From assembly GCA_001319865.1 (NCBI GenBank), contig BBSL01000012.1, positions 1 through 39,136 on the forward strand: a DNA stretch of 39,136 bases. Direction: 5' to 3'. Under the pieces are notes generated by a model. It saw only the letters and a program-made list of their open reading frames with translations, was not told the origin of the DNA and searched no databases. Positions 8,952 to 19,260 of the stretch are shown piece by piece; position 1 is the stretch's first letter, and every line of letters begins with the position of its first letter. Made by a program: the position numbers and the translations under genes. This stretch comes from Burkholderia sp. E7m39 (GTDB lineage: Bacteria; Pseudomonadota; Gammaproteobacteria; Burkholderiales; Burkholderiaceae).

Positions 8952-10583
8952 TCAGACCGGCATGCGCGGGCGTGCCGGCCATGCCTCGAGCGCGCTTCTC
9001 ACGCGTTCGATTACCTCTGCCCATTCGCCGGGCTGCGTCTGGCGGAACAAGCGCGTGTTCGGATACCACGGCGTGTCGTCTCGATCGTGCAGCCAGCGCC
9101 AGCACCCGTCGTAACGCGACAGCAGCCACACCGGCCGGTTCAGCGCGCCCGCCAGATGCGCGATCGACGTATCGACGCTGATCACGAGATCCAGTTGCTC
9201 GATGATCGCGGCCGTATCGGCGAAATCGTGCACATCGTGCATCGGATCGAACGGACGCAGGTCCGGCGGCAGCGTATCGATTTGCGGTTGCGTCAGCGCG
9301 CCCTTTTGCAGGCTCACGAACGTGATGCCGGGCACCCGCAGCAACGGCAGATAGGCGCGTGCATCGAGCGAGCGGCGGCGGTCGACGGCATGGATCGCCG
9401 GCTGATCCGGGCGCGGGTCGCCTGCCCACACCAGACCGACCTTGAACTCGCCTTCGGGCAGTCGGCCTCGCCACTTCGTCGCGTAGGCGGGCGGCACCCG
9501 CAGATAAGGCGTCGCGCCCGGAATGGTCGCGAGCGTCGTTCGCAGCCGATGCGGCAAGCTCATCGTCAGACAAACGTAGTCGTGCGACGCAATGGCGTGC
9601 TCGCCGTCGAGCGGAATGCACGCATCGACGCCATCGATCATTTCGAACAGGCTGCGCAACACGGGCGAGCAGGCGACGCTCAGCTTCGCGAGACCTTGCG
9701 CCTTGAGCATCGGCAGATAGCGGCAGAACTGCAGGCTGTCGCCATGTCCCTGCTCGGGCCAGACCAGCAGCGATTTGCCCACGAGCGACTCGCCGCGCCA
9801 CATCGGACAATCGACCGGCGGCGGCGCGATCTTGCGCTGCGGCCAGACGGGATCGTAGCGAGTCTCAAACAGCGCCCAACCTTCTTCGAGACGTCCGACA
9901 GTAAGCAGCAGATGCGCCAGGTTGATCTTTACCTCGAAGTAATCGGGCCGAAGCTCAAGCGTCTGTCGATGCGACATTTCCGCCTCGGCGAAGCGCTTCT
10001 GCATCTTGAGCACGACACCCAAGTTGAAATGTGCCTTGACCGCGTCCGGACGCGCGGCGATTGCATGGCGGTAGGCGGCCTCGGCTTCGGACAAACGCAT
10101 CTGGTCCTGGTACAGCACGCCGAGATTAAGAAAGGTATCGCTGTCGGCGGGCTGAAGGCGGATGGCGTGCAGATAGGCTGCTTCGGCTTCGGCGGGACGG
10201 CCAAGCTCCGCAAAGAGCCGCCCCATGTTCACGTGAGCGCCCGCGTGGCACGGCGAAATCGCCAGCGCCTGCCGATAACACGCCTCGGCCTCCGCCAAAC
10301 GGCCCTGTTCCTTGAGCGCGACGCCCAGGTTGTTGAGCGCGTCGGTGTAGTCGGGTTTGACGGCGAGTGCGCGCCGCCAGTACGTTTCGGCGTCGCGTGG
10401 ACGGTCGATCGACAGGCAGCATGCGGCCGCGAGGTTCAGAACGTGCACGCCAGTCGTGGGTGCATGCAGAAGCGGCGCGAGCTGCGAAAGCGCCTCATCG
10501 AAACGACCGAGACCATACTGAGATGCCGCCGTCGAATAGCGGTCGATCACCGGCTCGGGATTGCGCTGCAAATTGCCGTCCAT
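8952..10583 (-). CDS. TPR protein with C-terminal glycosyltransferase-9-like domain
   Basis: 543 aa. The first half (about 20-270) consists of tandem tetratricopeptide repeats of 34 residues (for example NLGVALKEQGRLAEAEACYRQALAISP, repeated with variations about seven times). The second half (about 275-543) resembles the ADP-heptose:LPS heptosyltransferase (GT9) fold. Visible marks are LVWPEQGHGDSLQFCRYLP, KVGLVWAGDPRPDQ, RRRSLDARAYLPLL, and VISVDTSIAHLAGALNRPVWLL near the end, the usual nucleotide-sugar-binding region. Proteins of this architecture are common in Burkholderia relatives and may glycosylate proteins or surface polymers, but the acceptor is unknown. The start at 10583 follows CAGGG. 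There is no signal peptide, so it is cytoplasmic. No sugar-polymer genes are nearby, so it is an orphan. Confidence 0.85.
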   Translation of the reverse strand: MDGNLQRNPEPVIDRYSTAASQYGLGRFDEALSQLAPLLHAPTTGVHVLNLAAACCLSIDRPRDAETYWRRALAVKPDYTDALNNLGVALKEQGRLAEAEACYRQALAISPCHAGAHVNMGRLFAELGRPAEAEAAYLHAIRLQPADSDTFLNLGVLYQDQMRLSEAEAAYRHAIAARPDAVKAHFNLGVVLKMQKRFAEAEMSHRQTLELRPDYFEVKINLAHLLLTVGRLEEGWALFETRYDPVWPQRKIAPPPVDCPMWRGESLVGKSLLVWPEQGHGDSLQFCRYLPMLKAQGLAKLSVACSPVLRSLFEMIDGVDACIPLDGEHAIASHDYVCLTMSLPHRLRTTLATIPGATPYLRVPPAYATKWRGRLPEGEFKVGLVWAGDPRPDQPAIHAVDRRRSLDARAYLPLLRVPGITFVSLQKGALTQPQIDTLPPDLRPFDPMHDVHDFADTAAIIEQLDLVISVDTSIAHLAGALNRPVWLLSRYDGCWRWLHDRDDTPWYPNTRLFRQTQPGEWAEVIERVRSALEAWPARPRMPV

Positions 10584-10784
10584 GAGTTGACCCTGCGAGA
10601 GACATTTAGGTGCGCCGTTGGCGCATGAGACAGGCGGGCGCGCTTTGAGATTTACCAGGAATTTGAATCGGGTGCGCGCGCCCAAACTTGTCTAGCCTAC
10701 CGAGGCGCAACGGCCGTCTCTAGCTCACCATTCTTAAAAGCAACCCGTCAGGGTGAATTGCGCAGAATCTGGCAGCAGAAAGCA
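10584..10784. other. Upstream region of the TPR-glycosyltransferase gene
   Basis: No gene is present. The region carries the minus-strand promoter of the TPR gene. It starts just past the hairpin that ends the ureohydrolase gene. Confidence 0.5.
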
Positions 10785-10816
10785 ACAATGCCCATAACGA
10801 AGGTTATGGGCATTGT
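10785..10816 (-). terminator. Hairpin ending the ureohydrolase gene
   Basis: ACAATGCCCATAAC-GAAG-GTTATGGGCATTGT is a perfect 14-bp stem with a 4-base loop, 68 bases beyond the stop of the minus-strand ureohydrolase. The following minus-strand bases (TGCTTTCTG) are only mildly T-rich, so it may act by stalling or as an mRNA end protector rather than as a canonical terminator. Confidence 0.7.
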
Positions 10817-10883
10817 CTGAACGGCCTTGCGAGCCGTCTGCACTGATGCGGCGTTATCTGCCCGCCGCTCTTAAGAAGACTTT

Positions 10884-11876
10884 TTACCGCGTCGCGGGCC
10901 GATACTCGACGCCCGGCAGCACGCACAGCAATTCGAACGCGAGATTGGCGCCGAGCAGTGCTGTCGTGCCGAACGGATCGTACGGCGGCGCGACCTCCAC
11001 CAGATCGCAGCCGACGATGTTCAGCCCGCGCGCGCCGCGAATGATTTCGAGCGCCTGCGGCACCGTCAGCCCCGCGATCTCCGGCGTGCCCGTGCCCGGC
11101 GCGAAAGCGGGATCGATGCCATCGATATCGAACGTGATGTAGACGGGACCATCGCCCATCTGCTCGCGCACGCGTGACATCAACGGCACCAACGACTGGT
11201 TCCAGCACGACTCGGCCTGCACGACCTGGAAGCCCTGATCGCGGCACCAGTCGAAGTCCTCAGCGGCGTAGCCCGTGCCGCGCAGGCCGATCTGCACGAC
11301 GCGCTCGCAGTCCAGCAAGCCCTCTTCGACCGCGCGGCGGAACGGCGTGCCGTGCGCGATCTTCTCGCCCATCATCGTGTCGTTGACGTCAGCGTGCGCG
11401 TCGACGTGAATCAGGCCGACCTTGCCGTGCTTGCGATGAATCGCGCGCAGAATCGGCAGCGCGATCGTGTGGTCGCCGCCCAGCGTGATCGGTTTCGCGC
11501 CGTGCTGCAGGATTTCGTCGTAAGCGCGCTCAATCCGGCCGATCGAATCCAGGAGGTTATAAGGGTTGATCGCAACATCGCCGATATCCGCGACCCGCAG
11601 CGAATCGAACGGCGCGGCGCGTGTCGCCATGTTGTAGGGACGCAGCAGCACCGATTCGGCGCGGATCTGACGCGGGCCGAAGCGCGCGCCCGTGCGGTTC
11701 GACGTACCCAGATCGAACGGCACGCCGACGAAGCACGCGTCCAGACCTTGCGCCGAGCCCACGTTCGGCAGACGCATCATGGTGGCAATCCCGCCCGAGC
11801 GCGGCATCGCGTTGCCCGACAACGGCTGCGGCCGCTCCGTCAGGTCTGGAGAGACGAAATTCGGGGAAGTATTCAT
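10884..11876 (-). CDS. gbuA: Ureohydrolase, guanidinobutyrase/agmatinase type
   Basis: 330 aa. The arginase/agmatinase fold is shown by GGDHT (133-137), HVDAHADVND (158-166) and FDIDGIDPAFAPGTG, which supply the two-manganese site. The start region, with GNAMPRSGGIATMMRLP and later NMATRAAPFDSL, closely follows the Pseudomonas guanidinobutyrase GbuA as I remember it, more than E. coli agmatinase SpeB. GbuA splits 4-guanidinobutyrate into 4-aminobutyrate and urea in one arginine degradation route. A divergent LysR-type gene 162 bases away matches the gbuA-gbuR arrangement in Pseudomonas. The alternatives are agmatinase or guanidinopropionase, since the specificity loop cannot be decided by eye. 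The gene ends with a strong hairpin at 10785-10816. Confidence 0.88.
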   Translation of the reverse strand: MNTSPNFVSPDLTERPQPLSGNAMPRSGGIATMMRLPNVGSAQGLDACFVGVPFDLGTSNRTGARFGPRQIRAESVLLRPYNMATRAAPFDSLRVADIGDVAINPYNLLDSIGRIERAYDEILQHGAKPITLGGDHTIALPILRAIHRKHGKVGLIHVDAHADVNDTMMGEKIAHGTPFRRAVEEGLLDCERVVQIGLRGTGYAAEDFDWCRDQGFQVVQAESCWNQSLVPLMSRVREQMGDGPVYITFDIDGIDPAFAPGTGTPEIAGLTVPQALEIIRGARGLNIVGCDLVEVAPPYDPFGTTALLGANLAFELLCVLPGVEYRPATR

Positions 11877-12008
11877 CGTGGTCAGCCAATGAAAAGGCAC
11901 AAATGCTTGGCAAGCTTCGAATCCAGCCGTCGCAAGGCGCGCGACGCCGGGGCATTGCTTATTTTTGTGCAGTTCCGGCGAAGATAAAATGCCGACGGAA
12001 TAAACTTC

Positions 12009-12028
12009 ACATCGATCGACACCGATGT
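12009..12028. promoter_or_regulatory. Inverted repeat in the ureohydrolase/LysR gap
   Basis: ACATCG-N8-CGATGT, six-base arms, lies 11-30 bases before the LysR start codon. It fits the loose symmetry of LysR-type sites and could serve in autorepression. A second small repeat, GCTTGGCAAGC at 11905-11915, lies close to the ureohydrolase start. Evidence is symmetry only. Confidence 0.3.
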
Positions 12029-12038
12029 ATCCTGCCGC

Positions 12039-12953
12039 ATGTTCTCCCAACTCACCGATCTAGACCTGCGCCTGATCCGCGTGTTCCTCGCCATTGTGGA
12101 CGCGGGTGGGGTTTCACCTGCTCAGGCTACACTGAATGTCGGCCAGTCGACCATCAGCACGCAGCTATCGACGCTCGAGACGCGTCTGGGCTATCGCCTG
12201 TGCGAGCGCGGCCGCAGCGGCTTTAGCCTGACCGCGCGAGGCGAGCAGTTCGTCGAAGCAGCGCGCGCCCTCCTTTCCGCTGTCGACGCGTTCGGCGTGC
12301 AGGCACGAAACGTCGGACGAAAGCTGGTCGGCACGCTCGGAATCGGCATGATCGGCCATACGCCCGTGTCGGAAAGCGCGCGAATCAGCGATGCAATCGC
12401 GCGTTTTCGCGCCCGCGACGAATCCGTGCGCTTTTCGATTCTCGTGCGCTCCCCAGGCGAACTCGAAGAATTGCTGCTGAGCGGACGGATTCAGATCGGC
12501 ATTGGATATTTCTGGCACCGCGTGCCGTCGCTTGAGTACACGGAGATTTTTTCAGAGGAACAGTTCGCGTACTGCGCGAAGGAGCATCCACTGTTTGCCC
12601 ATGCGGGCAACGTGTCGCCGGCGGAAGCGGCGCAGCACGAATGGGCGTGGCGCAGTTATCCGCTGCCCGAAGCCGAAGCGTCGTCAACGCCGAGCAACGT
12701 GACGGCCGTCGCCGACAACATGGAAGCCGTCGCGATGCTAGTGCTGTCGGGCCATCACCTCGGCTATCTGCCGGGGCACTTCGCCGCGCCGTACGTGAAG
12801 GAGGGTTTGGTCGCCGCGCTGAACCCGCAGCAGATGGGCTACCGCGTCGCGTTTCATATGGTTACGCGCACGCGGCAGCATCGGACGGAAATCGTCGAGG
12901 CGTTTGTCAACGACATGAAGACCGCGCATCCATCGCCCGACCTTCATGTTTGA
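12039..12953 (+). CDS. LysR-family transcriptional regulator
   Basis: 304 aa, the usual LTTR length. The N-terminal winged helix-turn-helix (about 5-65) reads LTDLDLRLIRVFLAIVDAGGVSPAQATLNVGQSTISTQLSTLETRLGYRLCERGRSGFSLT. The effector-binding domain follows at about 92-300 (GTLGIGMIGHTPVSES onward). It is divergent from the ureohydrolase gene, so by the usual LysR logic it regulates that gene, possibly responding to guanidinobutyrate or a related guanidino compound. It would then be the functional counterpart of Pseudomonas gbuR. Its stop lies 8 bases from the stop of lolA on the other strand, with no terminator between. Confidence 0.93.
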   Translation: MFSQLTDLDLRLIRVFLAIVDAGGVSPAQATLNVGQSTISTQLSTLETRLGYRLCERGRSGFSLTARGEQFVEAARALLSAVDAFGVQARNVGRKLVGTLGIGMIGHTPVSESARISDAIARFRARDESVRFSILVRSPGELEELLLSGRIQIGIGYFWHRVPSLEYTEIFSEEQFAYCAKEHPLFAHAGNVSPAEAAQHEWAWRSYPLPEAEASSTPSNVTAVADNMEAVAMLVLSGHHLGYLPGHFAAPYVKEGLVAALNPQQMGYRVAFHMVTRTRQHRTEIVEAFVNDMKTAHPSPDLHV

Positions 12954-12961
12954 GACGGCGT

Positions 12962-13657
12962 TCAGCCGTTGATCACGTCGGCGCCCTTGGGCACCGTGAA
13001 CTTGAACGTGTCGGCGGGCAGCGACGGGTTCTTCTGAATGTTCGAGAATTTCAGCAGCGTCACGTTGCCGAACACGTCGTGCAGTTCCATTGCTTCGAGG
13101 TTGCCATCGCGAAACCCGATGCCGACGCGTTGAAATTGCGTGTCCTTGGACTTCGGAATCAGTTCTAGCCAGTCGATGCCCGCCTTCACGCCCGCGTCCT
13201 TCAGCGTGAAGTTCTTGTCGAGGTCGTTGCTGCCGAACAGGATTGCCGCCGGGCTCGCGCCGAGCGCGTTGCCGAGCTTGCGTACGGTCACCTGGTTCAG
13301 ATCCTTGTCATAGACGTACAGCTTGTCGCCGTCGGCTTGCAGCAACTGCGCGTACGGTTTCTCGTACGACCAGATGAACTTGCCCGGACGCGCGAACGTG
13401 AATGTGCCGCTCGACACTTTGTTCTGCGTCGCGTTCTGCGTCGACAGCACGCCGCTCGCCTGTTGCTGCGCGTTGCTTGGCGCGCGCACTTCCGTCTGCA
13501 CGAAGTCGCCGCGTGCCGAGTGCACCTGTGAGACGAACTGCTTCAGTTGATCGGTGCCGCTTGCGAACGCATGCGACGCGACGAGCATCGATGCGCCGAA
13601 AGTCAGCGTTCGCATCAGACTGCCAAGACGGGTCTTAGACCCAACGATTTGCAGCAT
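12962..13657 (-). CDS. lolA: Outer-membrane lipoprotein carrier protein LolA
   Basis: 231 aa. LolA is the periplasmic chaperone that takes lipoproteins from LolCDE at the inner membrane to LolB at the outer membrane. The start at 13657 ([10 protein letters not shown]) follows GGGAG at good spacing. The signal peptide ends near residue 33 (HAFA). Mature-chain family marks are [68 protein letters not shown], the concave hydrophobic lipid cavity sequence, and [22 protein letters not shown]. It sits downstream of ftsK, a conserved neighbour in proteobacteria, but a terminator (13710-13744) separates the two, so it probably has its own promoter or is fed by read-through. Confidence 0.96.
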   Translation of the reverse strand: MLQIVGSKTRLGSLMRTLTFGASMLVASHAFASGTDQLKQFVSQVHSARGDFVQTEVRAPSNAQQQASGVLSTQNATQNKVSSGTFTFARPGKFIWSYEKPYAQLLQADGDKLYVYDKDLNQVTVRKLGNALGASPAAILFGSNDLDKNFTLKDAGVKAGIDWLELIPKSKDTQFQRVGIGFRDGNLEAMELHDVFGNVTLLKFSNIQKNPSLPADTFKFTVPKGADVING

Positions 13658-13709
13658 GTAGTTTTCTCCCTTCTCTGAGTGTCGCTTGCGATCAGCCGGG
13701 CGCGGAATC

Positions 13710-13744
13710 AAAAAAGCGGCAGCGCTTCGTCGCGTGCCGCTTTT
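13710..13744 (-). terminator. Terminator of ftsK
   Basis: AAAAGCGGCA (13712-13721) pairs with TGCCGCTTTT (13735-13744) around a 13-base loop. On the minus strand the stem is followed by TTTTTT. It lies 34 bases past the ftsK stop and is a canonical rho-independent form. Confidence 0.88.
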
Positions 13745-13777
13745 CGCCGTCCATCGCGTGAATGAAGCGCCCGGGTG

Positions 13778-16093
13778 TCACTCCGTCTCGCGCGCCGGCA
13801 CGAGAATCTCGCGATTGCCGTTCGACGACATCGCCGATACCAGCCCAGACTGCTCCATCTGTTCGAGCAGGCGCGCCGCGCGGTTGTACCCGATGCGCAG
13901 ATGCCGCTGCACGAGCGAGATCGACGCGCGACGGTTCTTGATGACGATCTCGACGGCCTGATCGTACAGAGGGTCGGACTCGCCGCCGCCCGCTCCGGTT
14001 CCCGCGCCTTCGGCGGAGCCTTCGTCGCCTTCGCCCGCCACGCCGCCTTCCAGCAGGCCCTCGATGTAGTTCGGCTCGCCCTGCTCCTTGAGCTTCTCGA
14101 CGACGCGATGCACTTCGTCGTCGGACACGAACGCGCCGTGGACGCGAACGGGCAGACCCGAGCCGGGCGGCAGATACAGCATGTCGCCCATGCCGAGCAG
14201 CGACTCCGCGCCCTGCTGATCGAGAATCGTGCGCGAATCGATTTTCGACGACACCTGGAACGCCATCCGCGTCGGCACGTTGGCCTTGATCAGGCCCGTG
14301 ATGACGTCGACGGACGGACGCTGCGTTGCGAGAATCAGATGAATGCCCGCCGCGCGCGCCTTCTGTGCAATACGCGCGATCAGTTCTTCAACCTTCTTAC
14401 CGACCACCATCATCAGATCAGCCAATTCATCGATCACCACGACGATATTCGGCAGACGCGAAAGCGGTTCAGGATCATCCGGGGTCAGGCTAAACGGATT
14501 TGGAATTTTCTCTTCGCGCTTGTTCGCTTCTTCGATCTTGTTGTTGAAGCCCGCGAGGTTACGCACGCCGAGCTTGCTCATCAGCTTGTAGCGGCGTTCC
14601 ATCTCGGCGACGGTCCAGTTCAGGGCGTGGCCGGCCTGGCGCATGTCCGTCACCACGGGACACAGCAGATGCGGAATGCCTTCGTAGACGCTCATTTCGA
14701 GCATCTTCGGATCGATTAGGATCATTCGCACTTGATCCGCGCTCGCCTTGTAGAGCAGCGAGAGAATCATCGCGTTGATACCAACCGACTTGCCCGAACC
14801 CGTCGTACCCGCGACCAGCAAGTGCGGCATCTTCGCGAGGTCGGCGCACACAGGCTTGCCGCCGATGTCCTTGCCGAGGCCCATGGTCAGCGGGGAACCG
14901 GCGTCGGCATACACGGTCGAGCCGAGAATCTCCGACAACCGCACCGTCTGGCGGCGCTGGTTCGGAAGTTCGAGCGCCATGAAGTTCTTGCCCGGAATCG
15001 TCTCGACGACGCGGATCGACGTCAGCGACAACGAGCGCGCGAGATCCTTCGCCAGATTCACGATCTGGCTGCCCTTCACGCCGATTGCCGGTTCGATTTC
15101 GTAGCGTGTGACAACCGGACCAGGATACGCCGCGACGACGCTTACATCGACGCCGAAGTCTTTCAGCTTCTTCTCAATGAGTCGCGAGGTGAATTCGAGC
15201 GTATCGGCGGAAATGGTTTCCTGCGTGGCAGGCGCGGGATCGAGCAGGGAGATGGGCGGCAGCGTGGAATCACCCGGCAGGCTCTCGAAGAGCGGCACCT
15301 GGCGCTCTTTCTCGACACGTTCGGATTTTTCCGGCTTCGTCACGGGCGGGACGATCATCACCGGCTCATGCTCTTCGATCTTCACTCGGCTTTGTTCGAC
15401 CTTGCCTTCGCGCTTGACGGCAGCCGCTTCGCCCAGCTTGCGGTCGCGGCCCGCTTCGCGGCGCAGCTTGGCGAGCGTCACGGCATTGATGATCGACTCG
15501 CCGACTTTCTCGCACACCGACAGCCACGAAAAGCGGAAATACACCGACAGACCGATTGCAAGCGCGATCAGCAGTGCGAGCGTGCCCCCTGTGAAGCCGA
15601 GCGCATGCGACACGCCCTTCGCGACGGCCTCGCCGATCACGCCGCCCGGCGCGCGCGGCAGCTGTACCTTCAGCGACCACATGCGCAGCGCCTCGATACC
15701 GTCGCACGCGAGCAGCACCAGCACGAACGCGAACACGTCGACAAGCCAGCTGTTGTCGCGCGGCGTGTCTTCCTCCGGTTCTTCGTGGCGCGTGATGCGC
15801 TGGTAGTTCGCCGAGATGCGGCGCGCCAGCAGCACGATCCACCACCACGCGGACAGGCCGAACAGCAGAAGGAGAATGTCGGAGGTCCAGGCGCCGACGC
15901 GGCCGGCCCAGTTCGAAATGTGATCGACCTGCGCCGCGTGCGTCCAGCTCGGGTCGCGGCGGCTGTAGCTGATGAGCGCCATCACGAGGAAAACGCCGAG
16001 CGCCACCTGGAGAATCCAGCGGATTTCGGTGAAAAGGCGCGACATGCGATGAGGCAATGCCTGCGCGTTCGCGGAATAAGGAGCTTTTGCCAT
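13778..16093 (-). CDS. ftsK: DNA translocase FtsK
   Basis: 771 aa, a short-linker FtsK of the kind usual in betaproteobacteria (E. coli FtsK exceeds 1300 aa). It anchors at the septum and pumps chromosome ends apart while activating XerCD at dif. The N-terminal membrane domain shows four hydrophobic segments (about 26-43, 72-90, 118-135, 168-188). A charged linker (200-290) leads to the motor: the alpha-domain region [29 protein letters not shown], Walker A GTTGSGKS (429-436), Walker B in the [13 protein letters not shown] region, and the C-terminal gamma winged helix ([41 protein letters not shown]) that reads KOPS sites. The start is the first ATG of the family alignment. An internal start at 16045 is possible but has a poorer upstream sequence. 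Confidence 0.95.
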   Translation of the reverse strand: MAKAPYSANAQALPHRMSRLFTEIRWILQVALGVFLVMALISYSRRDPSWTHAAQVDHISNWAGRVGAWTSDILLLLFGLSAWWWIVLLARRISANYQRITRHEEPEEDTPRDNSWLVDVFAFVLVLLACDGIEALRMWSLKVQLPRAPGGVIGEAVAKGVSHALGFTGGTLALLIALAIGLSVYFRFSWLSVCEKVGESIINAVTLAKLRREAGRDRKLGEAAAVKREGKVEQSRVKIEEHEPVMIVPPVTKPEKSERVEKERQVPLFESLPGDSTLPPISLLDPAPATQETISADTLEFTSRLIEKKLKDFGVDVSVVAAYPGPVVTRYEIEPAIGVKGSQIVNLAKDLARSLSLTSIRVVETIPGKNFMALELPNQRRQTVRLSEILGSTVYADAGSPLTMGLGKDIGGKPVCADLAKMPHLLVAGTTGSGKSVGINAMILSLLYKASADQVRMILIDPKMLEMSVYEGIPHLLCPVVTDMRQAGHALNWTVAEMERRYKLMSKLGVRNLAGFNNKIEEANKREEKIPNPFSLTPDDPEPLSRLPNIVVVIDELADLMMVVGKKVEELIARIAQKARAAGIHLILATQRPSVDVITGLIKANVPTRMAFQVSSKIDSRTILDQQGAESLLGMGDMLYLPPGSGLPVRVHGAFVSDDEVHRVVEKLKEQGEPNYIEGLLEGGVAGEGDEGSAEGAGTGAGGGESDPLYDQAVEIVIKNRRASISLVQRHLRIGYNRAARLLEQMEQSGLVSAMSSNGNREILVPARETE

Positions 16094-17539
<1,446 letters not shown>

Positions 17540-17640
17540 TTTTGCTGAACTGACCGCGGCGGCTTTTTCGGGATGCGGATCGGTAGAATAGCGGCAGATG
17601 CCAATCCGCCGCGAGTTGTTTGAGATTTGTCGATTGACGA

Positions 17641-17674
17641 AAGGGCCGCGGCGGTTTGCCGGCGGCCCTTTTTG
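17641..17674 (+). terminator. Terminator of trxB
   Basis: AAAGGGCCGC (17641-17650) pairs with GCGGCCCTTT (17663-17672). A smaller GGC/GCC helix sits in the loop, and T-residues follow (TTTTTG). It is canonical and lies between trxB and the Smr gene. Confidence 0.88.
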
Positions 17675-17731
17675 TTGTCCTCTCGCTTCTTGCTGATTGC
17701 TTTTCCGCTTCGTCTCTCCAGTCCTATCGCC

Positions 17732-18532
17732 ATGCCCAAGAATCTGCCCCATCCGAGCGAACCGAAACGGCCCCCTAATGCGACGGCTAGGCCCGCGTCT
17801 GATTCCGCTGATTCGGCGGCTTCGGGTTCGGCTTCGGCTAAGAAACCGTTGGTCGAAACTGGGGCTGGACTTGCCGGGCTGGGTGGACTTCGTGACGCCT
17901 TGAAGGGCGCCGCACAGCGCAATCAGCGCGAGAAGGCGGCCGCCGCGCAAGCTTCGCGAGAAGCAGCGGCCGATGCCGACCTGTTTCGACGCGAGATCGG
18001 TGAAGTCGCGCCGCTCGGCGCCAAGCCCCGCGCGACGGTGCCTCGCACGCCGCCCGCGCCTGTTCCGATCCAGACCAAACTCGATGAAGAAGCGGTGTTG
18101 CATGAGGCGATTTCGGATGAGTTCGATCCTGAGGTGCTGCTCGACACCGACGAATCGCTTTCCTACTGTCGTCCAGGCGTGAGTCAGGAGATCGTTAAGA
18201 AATTGCGGCGTGGAGCGTGGATCGTCCAAGCGCAGCTTGATTTACATGGGATGCGTCGCGAGGAAGCGCGCGAGGCGCTTTCCGAGTTCATCCGTGAGGC
18301 GAGTAAGAAAGGTCTGCGCTGTCTGCGCGTGATCCATGGGAAAGGGTTGGGATCGGTTGGTAAAGAACCCGTTCTTAAAGGCAAGGTTCGCGCGTGGCTC
18401 GTGCAGAAGGAAGAGGTCATCGCGTTTTCGCAGGCTCGTGCTCACGATGGTGGCGCGGGTGCGGTGCTTGTTTTGTTGCAGCCGGGATCGGTTAGCTCCG
18501 GCTCTTCGTCTTCTTCCTCCGGCAAAGTCTAA
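17732..18532 (+). CDS. Smr-domain protein (SmrA/SmrB-like endonuclease)
   Basis: 266 aa. A disordered Pro/Ser/Ala N-terminus (1-60) leads to a helical charged segment (AAAQASREAAADADLFRREIGEV) and then an Smr domain at about 165-255. Both hallmarks of the domain are present: LDLHGM near 170 and the nucleic-acid-binding HGKGLGS near 205. In E. coli the related SmrB cleaves mRNA at collided ribosomes. This protein is much longer than SmrB (about 180 aa), because of its N-terminal extension and a Ser-rich tail (SGSSSSSSGKV). The ATG at 17732 has no clear Shine-Dalgarno sequence. Upstream frame extension would run into the trxB terminator, so this start is preferred. Its job here is inferred only from the domain. 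Codon use has more T-ending codons than its neighbours. Confidence 0.85.
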   Translation: MPKNLPHPSEPKRPPNATARPASDSADSAASGSASAKKPLVETGAGLAGLGGLRDALKGAAQRNQREKAAAAQASREAAADADLFRREIGEVAPLGAKPRATVPRTPPAPVPIQTKLDEEAVLHEAISDEFDPEVLLDTDESLSYCRPGVSQEIVKKLRRGAWIVQAQLDLHGMRREEAREALSEFIREASKKGLRCLRVIHGKGLGSVGKEPVLKGKVRAWLVQKEEVIAFSQARAHDGGAGAVLVLLQPGSVSSGSSSSSSGKV

Positions 18533-18547
18533 GAAGGCTATCCGACG

Positions 18548-19168
18548 ATGCATCCACGTCTCACTCTCGCGCTTGCCATCATGGAAGCGCTGGCTATTCT
18601 TGCCTACGCCATCTCAGGATTTATCGAAGCACGTACGAGACGGCTCGATGCCGTTGGGACTTTTCTTGTTGCGATGGCGACGGCTTTTGGCGGCGGGACG
18701 GTTAGAGATGTTTTGCTCGATCGGCGACCGTTCTACTGGGTCGAGCATCAGTGGTATGCGATCTTGATCTTTGTTCTTTCGTTCTTCGCGCCGTTTGTGC
18801 TGAAGGCCTATACGCGGGTCTTTAACGAGCGCGCGTTGCTTGTGGCCGATGCGGTGGGGCTCGGACTATTCAGTATCTCGGGGACTTCTCTGGCGCTCGA
18901 TGCGCAGATGCCCTGGTTTGTCGCTTCGATGATGGGCGTCGCGACGGGTGTGTTCGGCGGGATTATCCGGGACGTGATTTGCAATGAGGTTCCGCTGATT
19001 TTGCGAGACTCACGGCCGTATGCGACTTGTGCGCTTGTTGGATGCTGGCTCTACCTGCTGCTCGACTACATCAACTTCGATACAGTCTATAGCGTGTTGA
19101 TTGCGACGGGATTCATTCTTGTCGCGCGATTGGTGACGTTCAAGCTCGACGTCAGGCTGCCGCACTAG
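18548..19168 (+). CDS. TRIC/UPF0126-family membrane protein
   Basis: 206 aa with about six or seven hydrophobic segments. It has the two-repeat architecture of UPF0126, now grouped with trimeric intracellular cation channels. The two repeats can be seen as AISGFIEARTRRLDAVGTFLVAMATAFGGGTVRDVLLDR and LFSISGTSLALDAQMPWFVASMMGVATGVFGGIIRDVICNE. The paired GGGxxRDV/GGxIRDV motifs lie at the pore in TRIC structures. It may pass K+ or other monovalent cations, but bacterial function is poorly defined. The ATG follows AGAAGG, 15 bases after the Smr stop, so the two are co-transcribed. The codon use is visibly less GC-biased (many CTT, GTT, TTT). Confidence 0.9.
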   Translation: MHPRLTLALAIMEALAILAYAISGFIEARTRRLDAVGTFLVAMATAFGGGTVRDVLLDRRPFYWVEHQWYAILIFVLSFFAPFVLKAYTRVFNERALLVADAVGLGLFSISGTSLALDAQMPWFVASMMGVATGVFGGIIRDVICNEVPLILRDSRPYATCALVGCWLYLLLDYINFDTVYSVLIATGFILVARLVTFKLDVRLPH

Positions 19169-19194
19169 CTTCCGTCAAACTAAAGCATCGCAAT

Positions 19195-19232
19195 AAAAAA
19201 GTCCCAGGCGCGACCGCGACTGGGACTTTTTT
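19195..19232. terminator. Bidirectional terminator between TRIC gene and sugar ATPase gene
   Basis: AAAAAAGTCCCAG (19195-19207) pairs with CTGGGACTTTTTT (19220-19232) around a 12-base loop. With six A before and six T after the core, it works on both strands. It ends the plus-strand trxB-side genes and the minus-strand ABC operon. Confidence 0.92.
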
Positions 19233-19260
19233 GCGAGTACGTCTGACTTAGAGAAAACTC

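Noticed and set aside
9087..10628. A 513-codon plus-strand frame opposite the TPR gene
   Set aside because: Arg/His-rich antisense shadow of a gene with clear TPR repeats.
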